From positions 199,847,262 to 199,911,261 of the forward strand of contig CM062292.1 in NCBI GenBank assembly GCA_031216915.1: a stretch of DNA of 64,000 nt. The letters run 5' to 3'. Origin of the DNA: Pictodentalium vernedei. Its lineage: Eukaryota > Mollusca > Scaphopoda > Dentaliida > Dentaliidae. The notes under the pieces were generated by a model. It did no database searches and was not told the origin of the DNA. It was given only the letters and a program-made list of their open reading frames with translations. Each line of letters begins with the position of its first letter. The stretch's first letter is position 1. This document shows positions 1 to 10,153 of this stretch, piece by piece. The position numbers and the translations under genes are program-made.

Positions 1-56
1 TGATATTTAGGCTACCATGTCAGGTGAGCGCCCTCAGGCCCCCTGGGGCCTCTTGT
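1..56 (+). mobile_element. 3' end of a Helitron-like tandem-array element
   Basis: The window opens inside an element whose last bases read TGTCAGGTGAGCG followed by a 7-bp-stem hairpin (AGGCCCC, loop CT, GGGGCCT) and CTCTTGT. The same ending closes the complete element at 29914-33670. Immediately after it, DIRS tyrosine-recombinase sequence resumes, so this element sits inside a DIRS copy. Only the 3' tip is in view. Family placement (Helitron-like, non-autonomous) is inferred from the 3' hairpin and the short complementary tips. Confidence 0.6.
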
Positions 57-610
57 GTTTACCAGTGATTGCTCCTTTCTGGCCAAGAATCAGATACCGG
101 AAAATACTCCGCCTCCTTTCTGTATCGGAACTCATCCTTCTGTTGAGGGTAAACACCCTTTGCTCTGTTCATTTGGAAGGGTAGGATCGATTTTCTGTCT
201 CTTATTCCTGGTCGACAGAAGATCTCTCCTGAATCCATTTCTCGATGGATTTGTCTTGCTATTCATGTGGCTTCCGCTCATCTGGCGACTGGTGATTGTA
301 TTACCAATCATTTTTTCTGCCACGAGGTGTGTGCATTGTCTACCTCTTGGGGCTTATACTAACAATGTCATGTTGTGGGATGTTATGCTGACAGCATACT
401 GGAGAAATGCTACTTTCTCCACTTATCTGTGAAAGTTGCAGGAGCAGGCAGAGGACCTTTGTTCTATGGGCCCTCTTTCTTCTGCTCAGGCTGTTGTCTA
501 TCCCAGCTATTCAGCTTCTTACAAGGTCAGTTCCAGCTCTGTGCTGTTACTGCCCTTTCTGTCTGCATCGCACATCACCATACGCCTCATCTCTCATCGT
601 CTTTTACTAA
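57..610 (+). pseudogene. DIRS tyrosine recombinase C-terminal remnant
   Basis: Frames here encode SFLAKNQIPE near the start, matching the same tract in the other two copies (22910 and 28840), and further on the segment equivalent to the one before HEVHALSASWAYAL in copy 2. Frameshifts and stops break the frame repeatedly. In intact DIRS elements this region encodes the tyrosine recombinase that integrates the circular DNA product. The open frame at 55-432 only partly follows the ancestral protein frame. Confidence 0.55.
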
Positions 611-737
611 TGTTTGTGATGCTATGGATTGATAGGCCTAGGGACCTCTTCCTCTGTCCACGGTTTCAGTACTATTGAGTTCTGTGTGGGTTGGTTATGT
701 GATTCCCTCCATCCTATTGTCTATTCAGCCTGTATTA

Positions 738-1186
738 AACAATTGTAAGGTAGGTTGATAAGAAATCTAAATTTTATAGTAAATTTCCTTTCTTCTTATA
801 CCTACCGCAATTGTTTACATGGAGGCCCTCCCATCTTCTTATTCGGGTAAGAATCCTTCCTCCCTGCTGATCTAATAACTCCTATGTTGGTGGACTAAAA
901 AGAATGGTTTGATGACTGCTTTGCACACTGGTTAACGGAAGTCGTGGAATTGTACTAAGAGAAGAGCGTCCCCTACTGGGTATGCGCCGATGGCGCTAGA
1001 CCCAGTTTTGGCTTATTTTTTTTTCGTGGTGTTTTTACACCACTTTTCTTTCCCAAATCTCTTGGGGAAAGATTAAAATAGAGAGTATTTTATCTGAGTT
1101 AGGGTCTTCCACTGTAGTGCAAGCCTGTAGTAAACAATTGCGGTAGGTATAATAAGAAAGGAAATTTACTATAAAATTTAGATTTC
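738..1186. repeat. DIRS terminal inverted repeats (internal complementary region)
   Basis: The segment around 758-820 (AATCTAAATTTTATAGTAAA and onward to CAATTGTTTAC) is the inverted complement of about 1128-1186. The two arms are separated by about 300 bp. The outer arm is also the inverted complement of 19618-19857, the left end of DIRS copy 1. Such internal and terminal complementary repeats are characteristic of DIRS-type elements, which lack LTRs. Confidence 0.6.
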
Positions 1187-1472
1187 TCATGTCCATGATA
1201 GGTGTTTCTTAGCAGTTATAATGGAATTACCCACACTGTAACTGTGGGTGTTTCTTAGCAGTTATAATGGAATTACCTACACTGTAACTGTTTGCTGTGT
1301 TTACTCGCCTTGTTAGATCATGTTAATACCAGATTTTAGTATACTGAATATTTTATTTACTCACAGTAAAGGTAAGGCATGGTTTTCAATGCCGAAAATA
1401 TCAGTATATTGAAATGCAGTTTAACTCTAATCCTTACTCACATCATACTTACTATGTCCTTCTTTAAGATAC
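1187..1472. other. Non-coding stretch with a short tandem duplication
   Basis: No gene is visible. At 1201-1290 a unit of about 46 bp (GGTGTTTCTTAGCAGTTATA and onward) occurs twice in tandem with one or two differences. The rest is unremarkable AT-rich DNA. Confidence 0.7.
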
Positions 1473-1700
1473 TTAATCCTTTACCTAACATAATGGTGGT
1501 CAAAACCAGTCAACACTATTCACAAAAATTTCCATTCAATTTTCACTATTTTTCGACTCAAAAACATAGCCTATATCTCTGAGCTCATTCCAGTGAGCTG
1601 TCATTAGGTATGTTTTTGATGCAAAAAGTGAAAAGATTTAGTTATTCAAGAAGTTTGTTTTGCAAGTGTTGCCTGCCTTTAATGTTAAATAAAGAGTTAA
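1473..1700. mobile_element. TTAA-flanked MITE, CCTTTACCTAACA family
   Basis: Bounded by TTAA at 1473-1476 and 1697-1700. The left end reads TTAATCCTTTACCTAACATA. The right end is decayed (AATGTTAAATAAAGAGTTAA). The core carries the family palindrome around GAGCTCATTCCAGTGAGCT and the paired tracts CTCAAAAACATAG and TATGTTTTTGATGC. TTAA target duplication with CCC-starting tips is typical of piggyBac-type elements; a non-autonomous piggyBac relative is inferred. Confidence 0.6.
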
Positions 1701-2044
1701 TCGCAATTTCACAAGAGGAAACTTTCGGTCCAGGGTTCTAAGGCAAACTGCATGTCAGTGGTATACATGCCTTCAACTGAAGCTAATCTTGATTATTCTA
1801 GGTTGGTAAGTTGTTTAACACTACAGTTACCTCCTACTGCTCAGTGGTTCACTCTGGATACTCTGGCTGCCTCCACACTTTGAACTATGTATAATATAAT
1901 CCAGGGGTTTGAAAAAATGTCACTCAATAAATAAATGTGTGCTTATAAGCTTTGATTTGGAAGGGAAAAATAAGAATAATTGAATAGTTTTGACTTCAGA
2001 TATGGTGGAACCCTGTTAATTGAATAGCTATTTTGAAATCAAAA
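1701..2044. other. Intergenic DNA, nothing recognised
   Basis: AT-rich sequence with no coding potential or repeat structure that I can support. The last 8 bases (2037-2044, AATCAAAA) are the left target duplication of the hAT-type element that follows. Confidence 0.6.
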
Positions 2045-2865
2045 TAGGGCTGAAACGGTTGCAGGATTTTCGTGACTGGTTAACCACGATATATAACTGT
2101 GGTTAATCGTGGTTAAATATTACCATAGTCTTGTGAATAGCTTTTCGGAAAAAGGCGGGGTACAATTTTACACTTAACGTCACTGGGTTAAGGGAATTAA
2201 TCGTGTTTTCTTTGAAAAGTTTGGGAATTCCAAGGCTTCTGACTTAGAGGATTTTGATTAAAGATATAATCACAGATATAAAGAAATTGCAATTCATACC
2301 TTGTAACATCCTTGTTATGTAACACAGATATGCTAAACACACATGTTATAGCTGTCACGGAAATAATCCGAAATATGTGAGTGAAATGTGTTCTTGTTTT
2401 TGGTTTGTAAAGTAAAACTGTACGTCACATTGCAAACTAAAAATAATAACACAGGCATGACACATGACTAGAAGTTCCAATCAGACATCATGAAAATAAT
2501 TTATTCATTTATTTACCGCCAAATTGCCATATCAAGAAGTGATTGAGCCAGATCGAAGGGTTGACTTGTTTAATATTCATGATTCCGCCAATCGGGTGCA
2601 GAAAATATAATTTATTTCCCACCAGAATAGCATGATCAACATATTTACTTATTCAATATTCATGACGCAGGCAAGGTTTTACAGGTCAATCAATCAATGC
2701 AGCGAGACCTCAACAACTCATTTCTAAACAGAAAAAATCCTTGTATGATACTTTGTTTCAAATGGCTCTTCAAATTCGAGGTATTCAATGCTCTGTTCTG
2801 TATTCATTTTTGCAACATAATTGGATGGACAAAACATTATATTACCAACACTTTGTCATGATCCC

Positions 2866-3110
2866 TTAACCCTTTACCTAACACAGCTTTTTTTTAAAAA
2901 AACTTCAATTTTCAACACATAATTCGGAAAAATTTTGTATGAAACCATAAAAATATGGGAATCATTAGAATCGGCCCGTTGAGCCAATTCTAATGATATC
3001 CATATTTGTATGGTTTTATCGAGGGGATAAAAAGTTATTTTGGGTCCTGGGTTGCTTATAATGGTTAATTTTATGGATGCATCTAGCCGCTACGTTAGGT
3101 AAAGATTCGA
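2866..3110. mobile_element. TTAA MITE, ATATCCAT-core variant
   Basis: Starts TTAACCCTTTACCTAACA (2866) and ends GCCGCTACGTTAGGTAAAG near 3110, where the right TTAA has decayed. The centre is an imperfect palindrome of GGAATCATTAGAATC against GATTCTAATGATATCC-type sequence. The tips match the other CCCTTTACCTAACA MITEs but the core differs; it is shared with 15578-15802. Confidence 0.65.
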
Positions 3111-3552
3111 TGAATAAATGAAGATGCAAGTCTCTTGTCTCACTTCAAAAACATTTTTTAATCGATAGTTTCGATACCAGCTGATGTTCACTCCAAATCT
3201 GCAGCAACTGTAAACTAAGCGTTTTGGGATCGGGAACTGCACATCAAACATCAAAGGCTCAAACTTCAAAGCATGCACCGCCCGTGTAACACTAATGTAA
3301 TGATTGAGACCCGAATGTGACATTGACCATACTGATGTTGCATCATTGTGAATGTAACTGACATGTTGACGTTTTTGTTTCACAGATTGTTAAAAGACAT
3401 GTTCTTCCTTTGGAGTTGACTCTCATACTGCCGTGTATTTAGGAATAAACAGCATTCATTTTGCTACTCAACAATGGCACTGTTTTGACCGGTTAATAAC
3501 CGGTTATGGATTTCGTGACCATGTCAGAGTCGTGATCTGTTATTGGTTGGTT

Positions 3553-4347
3553 CCTAGGGGGGTTTGACCATCCCCTACTAGGCGGGTCCTCAGGTGGCGG
3601 ATAGAGGATGGCCTGCTCAATTGGGCAGGTTTGCTAATTTCTAATTGGCAGGTTTGCTCAATTGAGTTGGTTTGCTGCGAAATACACATATACGCAGCCC
3701 CGGACCAAAATGATCAACCTTGCTAATACCATCTGGCAGGCACCTTGTTCTCCCGTGAGGTGCATTCCGAAGGCCCCGGAAGAAGGAATCCTGGCAGTTG
3801 AGGACTCGGGCCCCGGTTAGGGCAGTCTCCGGGATGGAGCCCTGGTCTCCATTTCGGAGATAATGTTCAACACACTGCTTTGGCCCCAATTTCGGGAGTA
3901 GACGGATGGTCGGATGGCCCGGTCTGGCCAATCGGGAGCCCCCAACCCCAAAAATATCGGGTGTCACGTCGGGGGGCATTGGGTGGTCATTCAGTCAATT
4001 ATTTCTTTTACTTTGATTTTACCATTACTACCCTATACTGACTTTTGGTTATTTTAATACTTTCCGAACATCCGTTTTGTTGCTCTGTCTGCGTTCGTTG
4101 TCAGTGGTAGTTTTTGTTGCACTTTTTTAGGGAAATTGTTGGATGAATGTCCACCACGACGTGGCACTTCTCACAAATTCTACGGGTCAATCGGTCAGCG
4201 GATATGCTTTTGCATCAATGATGGCCGAGTATGCTTCATATATACTCCTGGTGCTGTTCGCTGGATATACCGCGACATAACCCCCAAAGTTGGGCTCAGA
4301 GTAAGGGTGGGAGCTATATGGAGAAGAATCAAACTTAAAAAAACAAA
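3553..4347 (+). promoter_or_regulatory. 5' UTR and probable internal promoter region of the LINE
   Basis: About 795 bp separate the element's first base from the ORF1 start codon. Elements of this type carry an internal promoter at the 5' end. I see no defining promoter motif, so the regulatory role is inferred from position. A 112-codon antisense frame at 3641-3979 has no recognisable domain. Confidence 0.45.
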
Positions 4348-5757
4348 ATGGATAAACCAAACAAATTACAAAAACGAGGACATGACACAGATTCTGATTC
4401 TGACAATGACATACAAAACAATCTTTCAAATTCTTGGCCTAAATTCGTAATTGTTTATTCCGATGAAGATGGGAAACAAGTCACCGATATTAATCCTTTT
4501 GCATTGGAAAAAGCTATAAAGGGAATAGCTGGCACTGTCAATAGTGTAAAAAAATTAAGATCTGGTGGACTATTGATAGAATGTAGTAGACAAAAACAGG
4601 CATTAAATTTATTACAAACAACAAAAATAGCTGATATGAAGGTCAATGTTTCCCCCCACAAAACACTAAATAGCAGCAAGGGAGTCATAAGAACAAGGGA
4701 ACTATCTGGAGTTGATGAACTAGAAATTAAAAATGAATTAAGACCACAAGGTGTAATTGATGTCAAAAGAATTGAAATACGCAAAGAAGGAAAATCTATT
4801 AAGACCAACACATATATATTTACTTTTGAAGCTACACAACCACCGAAATCGATCAAAGTTGGTTATCTGAACATCAAAGTGGATTTATATATCCCAAATC
4901 CACTTCGATGCTTCAGATGTCAAAAATATGGACATGGACAAAATAGCTGCAGGGGACAGGAAATATGTTATAAATGTGGCCAACAACATCAGGAGCCGTG
5001 TAATAATACCATCAAATGTTGTAACTGCCAGGGCACCCATACTTCATCTTCTAGGGATTGCCCTGTATGGAGAAAAGAAAAATACATCCAAAACATTAAA
5101 TGTGAGAGACAGATCACTTTTAAAGAGGCCAGGGAAATAGTTTCATCAATGCCTGGAATGAGTTCATCAACAACATATGCAACAAAAGTAAAACAAAAAG
5201 TTCCAACTGCTTCTGTTCAATGTCAGACATCATATACTTGGTTACATGACAGCGTGCTTCCGACATTGATAGAACCTTTTTCTATCACACAAACCACAGA
5301 AAATGAAGCAAAATCAACTCAAACACAATCCGCTATACCTAATTCGACACAGACAAATTCAAAAACAATTGTAAATTCAAAACCAGCACAGAAATCAGAA
5401 CAACAACAAAGGAAATCCAATAATACCAAACCAGAACAGAAAAATCTACAAACAAAATCGAAACCAGAACCACAGAAGCTAAGTCAGAATCAGAGAAAGA
5501 ATCAAGAAAAAAACAAAAAGAAAACAGAAAATCTGACATCAGACAGAACACCCAAGGCCCTTCAAAACCCCGTTACTCGTAACAGGTTTGAAGGTCTTGA
5601 AGATATGGAAGTCGGTGACTGCATTGATGAAACGTTCGGGCATTTACACCCGAATTCTTCTCAGAATAGGTCCCCTAGAAAAAGATCACCTAAGAAAGCT
5701 GGCGGGGCTATTTCACCCATACGTCCGCCATCTCAATCTCCGAACAAGTATGGATAA
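4348..5757 (+). CDS. LINE ORF1: gag-like RNA-binding protein with CCHC zinc knuckles
   Basis: An intact 469-codon frame. ORF1 proteins of I and Jockey-type elements bind the element RNA and form the ribonucleoprotein that is carried to the target. About residues 188-245 hold a cysteine/histidine cluster: CFRCQKYGHGQNSC, then CYKCGQQHQEPC, then CCNCQGTHTSSSRDC, that is, CCHC-type zinc knuckles in the usual gag position. The N-terminal half resembles the folded RNA-recognition part of such proteins. The C-terminal third (about 310-420) is low-complexity and rich in Gln, Lys, Ser and Asn. The start ATG at 4348 is the first in frame after the 5' UTR. The last 8 bases overlap the ORF2 start (ATGGATAA at 5750-5757). 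Confidence 0.85.
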   Translation: MDKPNKLQKRGHDTDSDSDNDIQNNLSNSWPKFVIVYSDEDGKQVTDINPFALEKAIKGIAGTVNSVKKLRSGGLLIECSRQKQALNLLQTTKIADMKVNVSPHKTLNSSKGVIRTRELSGVDELEIKNELRPQGVIDVKRIEIRKEGKSIKTNTYIFTFEATQPPKSIKVGYLNIKVDLYIPNPLRCFRCQKYGHGQNSCRGQEICYKCGQQHQEPCNNTIKCCNCQGTHTSSSRDCPVWRKEKYIQNIKCERQITFKEAREIVSSMPGMSSSTTYATKVKQKVPTASVQCQTSYTWLHDSVLPTLIEPFSITQTTENEAKSTQTQSAIPNSTQTNSKTIVNSKPAQKSEQQQRKSNNTKPEQKNLQTKSKPEPQKLSQNQRKNQEKNKKKTENLTSDRTPKALQNPVTRNRFEGLEDMEVGDCIDETFGHLHPNSSQNRSPRKRSPKKAGGAISPIRPPSQSPNKYG

Positions 5758-8700
5758 TTCAAACCAACATAATATAGTACAATGGAATTGTCGAGGTTTT
5801 AGGGCAAATTTTAATGAACTGGGTCTTCTCAGTCAAAAATATAAACCTGCTGCATTTTGTCTGCAGGAAACTCTTCTAAAGAAACCTGAGGCTCAAGATC
5901 ATTCAGCTTTTAAGCATTATACTTCGTATAATGCTTGGGCAGACGAAAATGACCTTCATGTACGTGGAACGTCTGTCTTGGTCCAAAACGACATTATTCA
6001 CAGTTCTGTACCATTACAATCAAATTTACAGGCTGTAGCGATACGACTGACCTTAGACAAGACAGTTACGTTATGTTCAATTTATGTTTCACCAAATAAA
6101 CCACTTCAGCTGATTGATCTTGAGCATCTGGTTCACCAGCTCCCAGCTCCATACATTCTGTTGGGTGATTTTAACGCTCATAATCCTCTTTGGGGTAATT
6201 CCTGCAACAAAGAGGACTTAAAAGGCAAAACAGTGGAAGACTTCATAACAAAATATGACTTGTGCTTGTTCAATAATGGGTCAGACACTTATCTGCACCC
6301 CTCATCTGGTTCTTATACTTCAATTGATCTTTCAATTGTATGTCCTTCCATCTTCCTTGATTTTTCATGGAAGGTGGAAGATGACTTGTGCGGGAGTGAC
6401 CACTTTCCAATTGTGTTGGAGAGTGTAGTTCCGGCGGATGATGAGAGGGTGCCCCAGTGGAACTTGAAAAAGGCTGACTGGGAGACTTTCTCGTCGCTCT
6501 GTTCTGAACGCCTAACACGGGAGAAATTTGGCGAAAGTGCTGACCAAATAGAACATTTCACCACAGAGTTGCTTAGCATTGCAAGCAAGGTCATCCCTAA
6601 AGCCTCGGCAAATCCTAAACGTTTCACCAAACCATGGTTTGATACTGATTGCAAACAGGCTATTAAAGATCGCAAAAAGACTGAACGGGAATTTAATAAG
6701 TCACCAACCACACGTAACTTGGACAAACTTCGTATAAATCGGGCAAAAACAAGACGACTGATTAAACAAAAAAAGAAAAGTTCTTGGAAAACATATGTGT
6801 CTAAACTTAATCTAAATACCCCCATCAATAAATTTTGGAAAATGATAAGGAAAATTAACGGAAAAGACACAAAATCAACGGTTCAACATCTGAAAGATAA
6901 CAACACACTAATCACATCAAAAAAAGAAATTTCAAATAAATTGGCCACCACATTTTCGAAACATTCGTCGTCTAAAAATTGTAATCTTGAATTTCTCAAA
7001 ATTAAAAAACAAGAAGAAAAACAAAAGCTCAAATTTACCTCCAATAATTTAGAGGATTACAACGAACCTTTCTCTATGGAAGAGTTAAATAACTCTTTAC
7101 ATAGAGCAAAGGATACTGCCACTGGACCCGATGAAATACATTATCAAATTTTAAAACATCTGCCGCAATCAACTCTTAACTTTTACTCTCTATTTTTAAT
7201 GACATTTGGGTGACTGGCCAGTTTCCACCTTCCTGGCGCAAAGCAATAGTAATTCCCATTCCTAAGCCTGATAAGGATCACAGCAACCCTAGTAATTATA
7301 GGCCTATTGCCTTAAGTTGTCTGTGCAAAACCATGGAGAGGATGATCAATGATCGGCTTGTCTGGTTTCTGGAATCGAACAATCTGCTTGCGGATGTTCA
7401 GTGTGGTTTCAGAAACCAGAGAAGTACTGTGGATCATTTGGTCAGACTTGAAACATTTATTAGAAATGCCTTTGCTAGAAAAGAACATGTGGTCGCCATC
7501 TTCTTTGATCTGGAGAAGGCATATGATACAACGTGGACGTATGGGATTTTAAAAGATCTTTTTAACATGGGGTTGAGAGGGCATATGCCCCTTTTTATTG
7601 AAAATTTTTTAAAGGACCGCCAATTTCAGGTTCGTGTAGGGTCAACGTTATCAGATCCTCACGAGCAGGAATTGGGGGTTCCTCAGGGTAGTATTTTATC
7701 CGTTACCCTGTTTTCTATAAAAATTAATAGTATCATCGATGCAATTGAGAATATGGTAGATTCCTCATTGTATGTTGATGACTTTTTAATCTGCTATAGC
7801 AGCAAAAAAATGAATGCCATAGAGCGCAAACTTCAGCTGTGTTTAAACAGAATCCAGAAATGGGCTACAGAAAATGGTTTTAAGTTTTCAAAGACCAAAA
7901 CTAATTGTGTTCATTTTTGTAAGCTCCGGAAGCATCATCTTGATCCAGAGTTGAAAATGGATGGAAACACCATTAAAGTTGTAAAGGAAGTTAAATTCTT
8001 AGGTTTGCTGTTTGACAGTAAACTGAATTTCACTTCCCACATAAAGCAACTAAAAGTTAAATGTAAGAGAGCTCTGAACCTACTGAAGGTCGTTGGTAGC
8101 ACTGATTGGGGTGCTGACCAAAAAACTTTGCTCCATCTGTATAGATCACTTGTTCGATCAAAATTAGATTGTATAGTTTACGGTTCTGCAAGGAAATCTT
8201 ATCTCAAACCACTTGATGCAATTCATAATAGTGGAATTAGAATTAGTCTCGGGGCTTTTCGAACATCCCCAATAGACTCGATGCTTGTTGAAGCAGAGGA
8301 GCCTTCTCTGGAGAAGCGTAGAATTAAATTATCTCTCCAGTATGTATCTAAACTTTTGGCCAATCCTTCAAATCCTGCTTATAATTGTGTTTCAGACCCT
8401 CAAAATGCTGAATTTTATAACCGCCACCCGAAACACATTCCTCCATTGGGAATTAGAATTAAACCCCATATGGAGTCTGCCAAAATTGATTCTGATTCTA
8501 TAAAAGAAAACCGTAAATCACATATTCCTCCTTAGCATCTTAAAAAACCTACAATTATTTTGGACCTTGCTTCTTCCAAAAAAACTGATACCAATTCCTT
8601 GCAGTTCAAACAAAAATATGCCGAAATAAAGTCCAGGTATAGTGCATATACAAGGATCTATACAGATGGATCTAAAGATGGTGACAGGGTATCATCAGCT

Positions 8701-9450
8701 GCTGTTGCTGGTGATCATGTCGCCTCAATCAGAATACCGAATCAGAGTTCTATTTTCACAGCTGAAGTTAAAGCTATTCAACTCGCACTTGCGCACATCG
8801 AGAATGCACAGGAAAGAAAGTCGATCATTTTCTCCGACTCTCTTTCCTCTTTACTTGCTTTACTCAACCCCAGGTTGAAGAACCCTCTCATTTTGGAACT
8901 TCGTGAGAAGTTAACAACTCTCATGTCTGGCCAATATGATATCGTGTTTTGCTGGTTACCCGGACATGTAGGTATCGCTGGTAACACCAAAGCAGACAGT
9001 GCGGCAAAACAGGCTTTGACAAAGCCTCTCACTGATTTTAAGATCCCTTTCAGTGATTTTAAGCCTCATATTAGTAGTTACATCAAATCTTTGTGGCAGG
9101 CGGAATGGGATGGGGCAACTAATAACAAGCTCCATCGCTTCCGACCAACTATTTCTGATCACTACCCATCCAGTAATCTTTGTAGAAAAGATCATGTTAT
9201 TTTGACACGGTGTCATATTGGTCATACACGACTTACACATTCTTTTCTGTTAGAGGGTAATATGCGACCAGAATGTGTTCCATGTCAGCAGGTGTTGTCA
9301 GTGGAGCACATTCTCTTAAATTGTACTGATTTTAATCTTTTTAGAGGGCAATATTTTACAGTTCAATCTCTACGAGATTTATTTTACCACATGTGCCCAC
9401 ATAAAATAATCTCATTTTTGAAAGAAATCAACCTTTTTAATAAATTTTAA
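5750..9450 (+). pseudogene. LINE ORF2: endonuclease, reverse transcriptase and RNase H, broken twice
   Basis: ORF2 starts at ATG 5750, overlapping the ORF1 stop. The first part (5750 to about 7195) is an APE-type endonuclease with NIVQWNCRGF at the start, GDFNAHNPLWG in the middle and CGSDHFPI at the end, followed by a linker. The reverse transcriptase (about 7110-8100) has NYRPIALS, the FFDLEKAYD motif (about 7500-7527), GVPQGSILS and the catalytic YVDD (7771-7782). The RNase H (about 8650-9010) has TDGSK, AEVKAI, SDSLSS and LPGHVGIAGNTKAD, so the acidic residues are present. A Cys/His tract (CVPCQ, then H and C) follows near 9280-9330. Two lesions break it: a frame slip in the T5 run at about 7192-7197, and an in-frame TAG at 8533-8535 between RT and RNase H. 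Confidence 0.85.
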
Positions 9451-9705
9451 ACTTGTTTTTATTCTTTTAACGTAGACTCTACAAGTCTAAATGTCAACTG
9501 GTTGATTTTATAAGTATTCTGGTTTTTATAACCTTAGTTATTACTGTTTCAACTGCACCTGATTTTAGGTTTTGTTGTGATTGTTTCATATTTTATCCAA
9601 TTAATTTTAATTCATACTTGACACTTGTTGTTTAAGTAGTTTTCTCGCCACGATATAGCCTTAGCTGCTGATGTGGCATTAAGCAACAATAAATAAATAA
9701 ATAAA
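9451..9705 (+). other. LINE 3' UTR and TAA-type tail
   Basis: About 255 bp after the ORF2 stop end in CAACAATAAATAAATAAATA, immediately before the right target duplication. A TAA-repeat tail instead of poly(A) is a known trait of I-type elements. Confidence 0.7.
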
Positions 9706-9749
9706 TATTGGTTGGTTAACCAGTTAACTGTTTCCGCCCTAAATCAAAA

Positions 9750-10153
9750 GATATTGGGTGTAGGACAAAAGTTCCAATGGACGAAAAAATTTAGTATTCC
9801 GTGTGTTCTGTACTGGCCTTGTATATACTTGGTTAACTAGCATTTCCTTTTTGGGGTCTTTCGGTTGTCGAGTGGTGTGTGTGGGTCAGTATAGTTTCGC
9901 TAGACGGTTGGTGCCGAAGGAAACATTTTCGGCGTGGGTTCGAACCCCTGCCATGCCAGTGTAAACAAAACCAGCATCCTTAATTTCATTGTATCCGAGA
10001 AATTTGAAAGAGACAAGTGTCACTGATTTCTTCTGAGGTGCAGTTCGTAGAATTAAGTACTTAGATGCAACTATCTAATGTGATGAATAAATAGAATAAT
10101 ATAATTTGATATTCTGGGTAAAGGTTTAACCCAAACCTTCTTCATTTTTGCAG
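9750..10153. other. Sequence upstream of the first galectin exon, with a tRNA-like segment
   Basis: This holds the tRNA-like piece at 9865-9950 and ends in a pyrimidine-rich splice acceptor (TTCTTCATTTTTGCAG, AG at 10152-10153). No start-codon exon that would join in frame is convincing here, so the first galectin exon probably lies further upstream. Confidence 0.5.
9865..9950 (+). repeat. tRNA-like or tRNA-derived SINE fragment
   Basis: A near-consensus RNA polymerase III B box (GGTTCGAACCC at 9937-9947) is preceded about 65-70 bp upstream by an A-box-like TTGTCGAGTGG (9865-9875). Spacing is longer than in most tRNAs and could fit a long variable arm or a decayed SINE head. I could not fold a complete cloverleaf, so a functional tRNA is unlikely. 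Confidence 0.4.

Larger units (their letters stand above)
57..1186 (+). mobile_element. DIRS-like retroelement, 3' part (copy 0)
   Basis: The sequence is closely related to 22891-23179 and to 28800-29913 plus 33671-33835, which are the 3' parts of two other DIRS-like copies in the window. It contains the end of the tyrosine-recombinase coding region, then non-coding terminal DNA with inverted repeats, and stops with the ACTATAAAATTTAGATTTC end at about 1186. The 5' side is interrupted by a Helitron-like insertion and continues outside the window. No intact reading frame remains. Confidence 0.7.
3541..9717 (+). mobile_element. Full-length I-like non-LTR retrotransposon with 12-bp target duplication
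   Basis: The element proper is 3553-9705 (6,153 bp). It is flanked by a perfect 12-bp direct repeat TATTGGTTGGTT at 3541-3552 and 9706-9717. It has a 5' UTR, a gag-like ORF1 with zinc knuckles, an ORF2 with endonuclease, reverse transcriptase and RNase H, and ends in TAA-type repeats (AATAAATAAATAAATA). The domain order and TAA tail fit the I superfamily (I or Nimb-like). The complete 5' end and perfect duplication point to recent insertion, but ORF2 carries two lesions. Confidence 0.85.
2045..9741. mobile_element. Non-autonomous hAT-type element hosting two nested insertions
   Basis: Terminal inverted repeats TAGGGCTGAAAC (2045) and GTTTCCGCCCTA (ending 9741) are flanked by a perfect 8-bp direct repeat AATCAAAA (2037-2044 and 9742-9749), the duplication length typical of hAT elements. 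Subterminal DNA is rich in GGTTAACC-like motifs. Subtracting the LINE and one copy of its target duplication leaves about 1.53 kb, which also contains a TTAA MITE. I see no transposase, so it was probably mobilised in trans. Confidence 0.8.

Noticed and set aside
3641-3979. 112-codon antisense frame in the LINE 5' UTR
   Set aside because: No recognisable domain; it sits in a GC-richer UTR where chance frames are long.
4348-5757. Zinc-knuckle protein as a domesticated host gene
   Set aside because: It is ORF1 of a bordered LINE, overlaps ORF2 in the standard way and lies within the target duplication.
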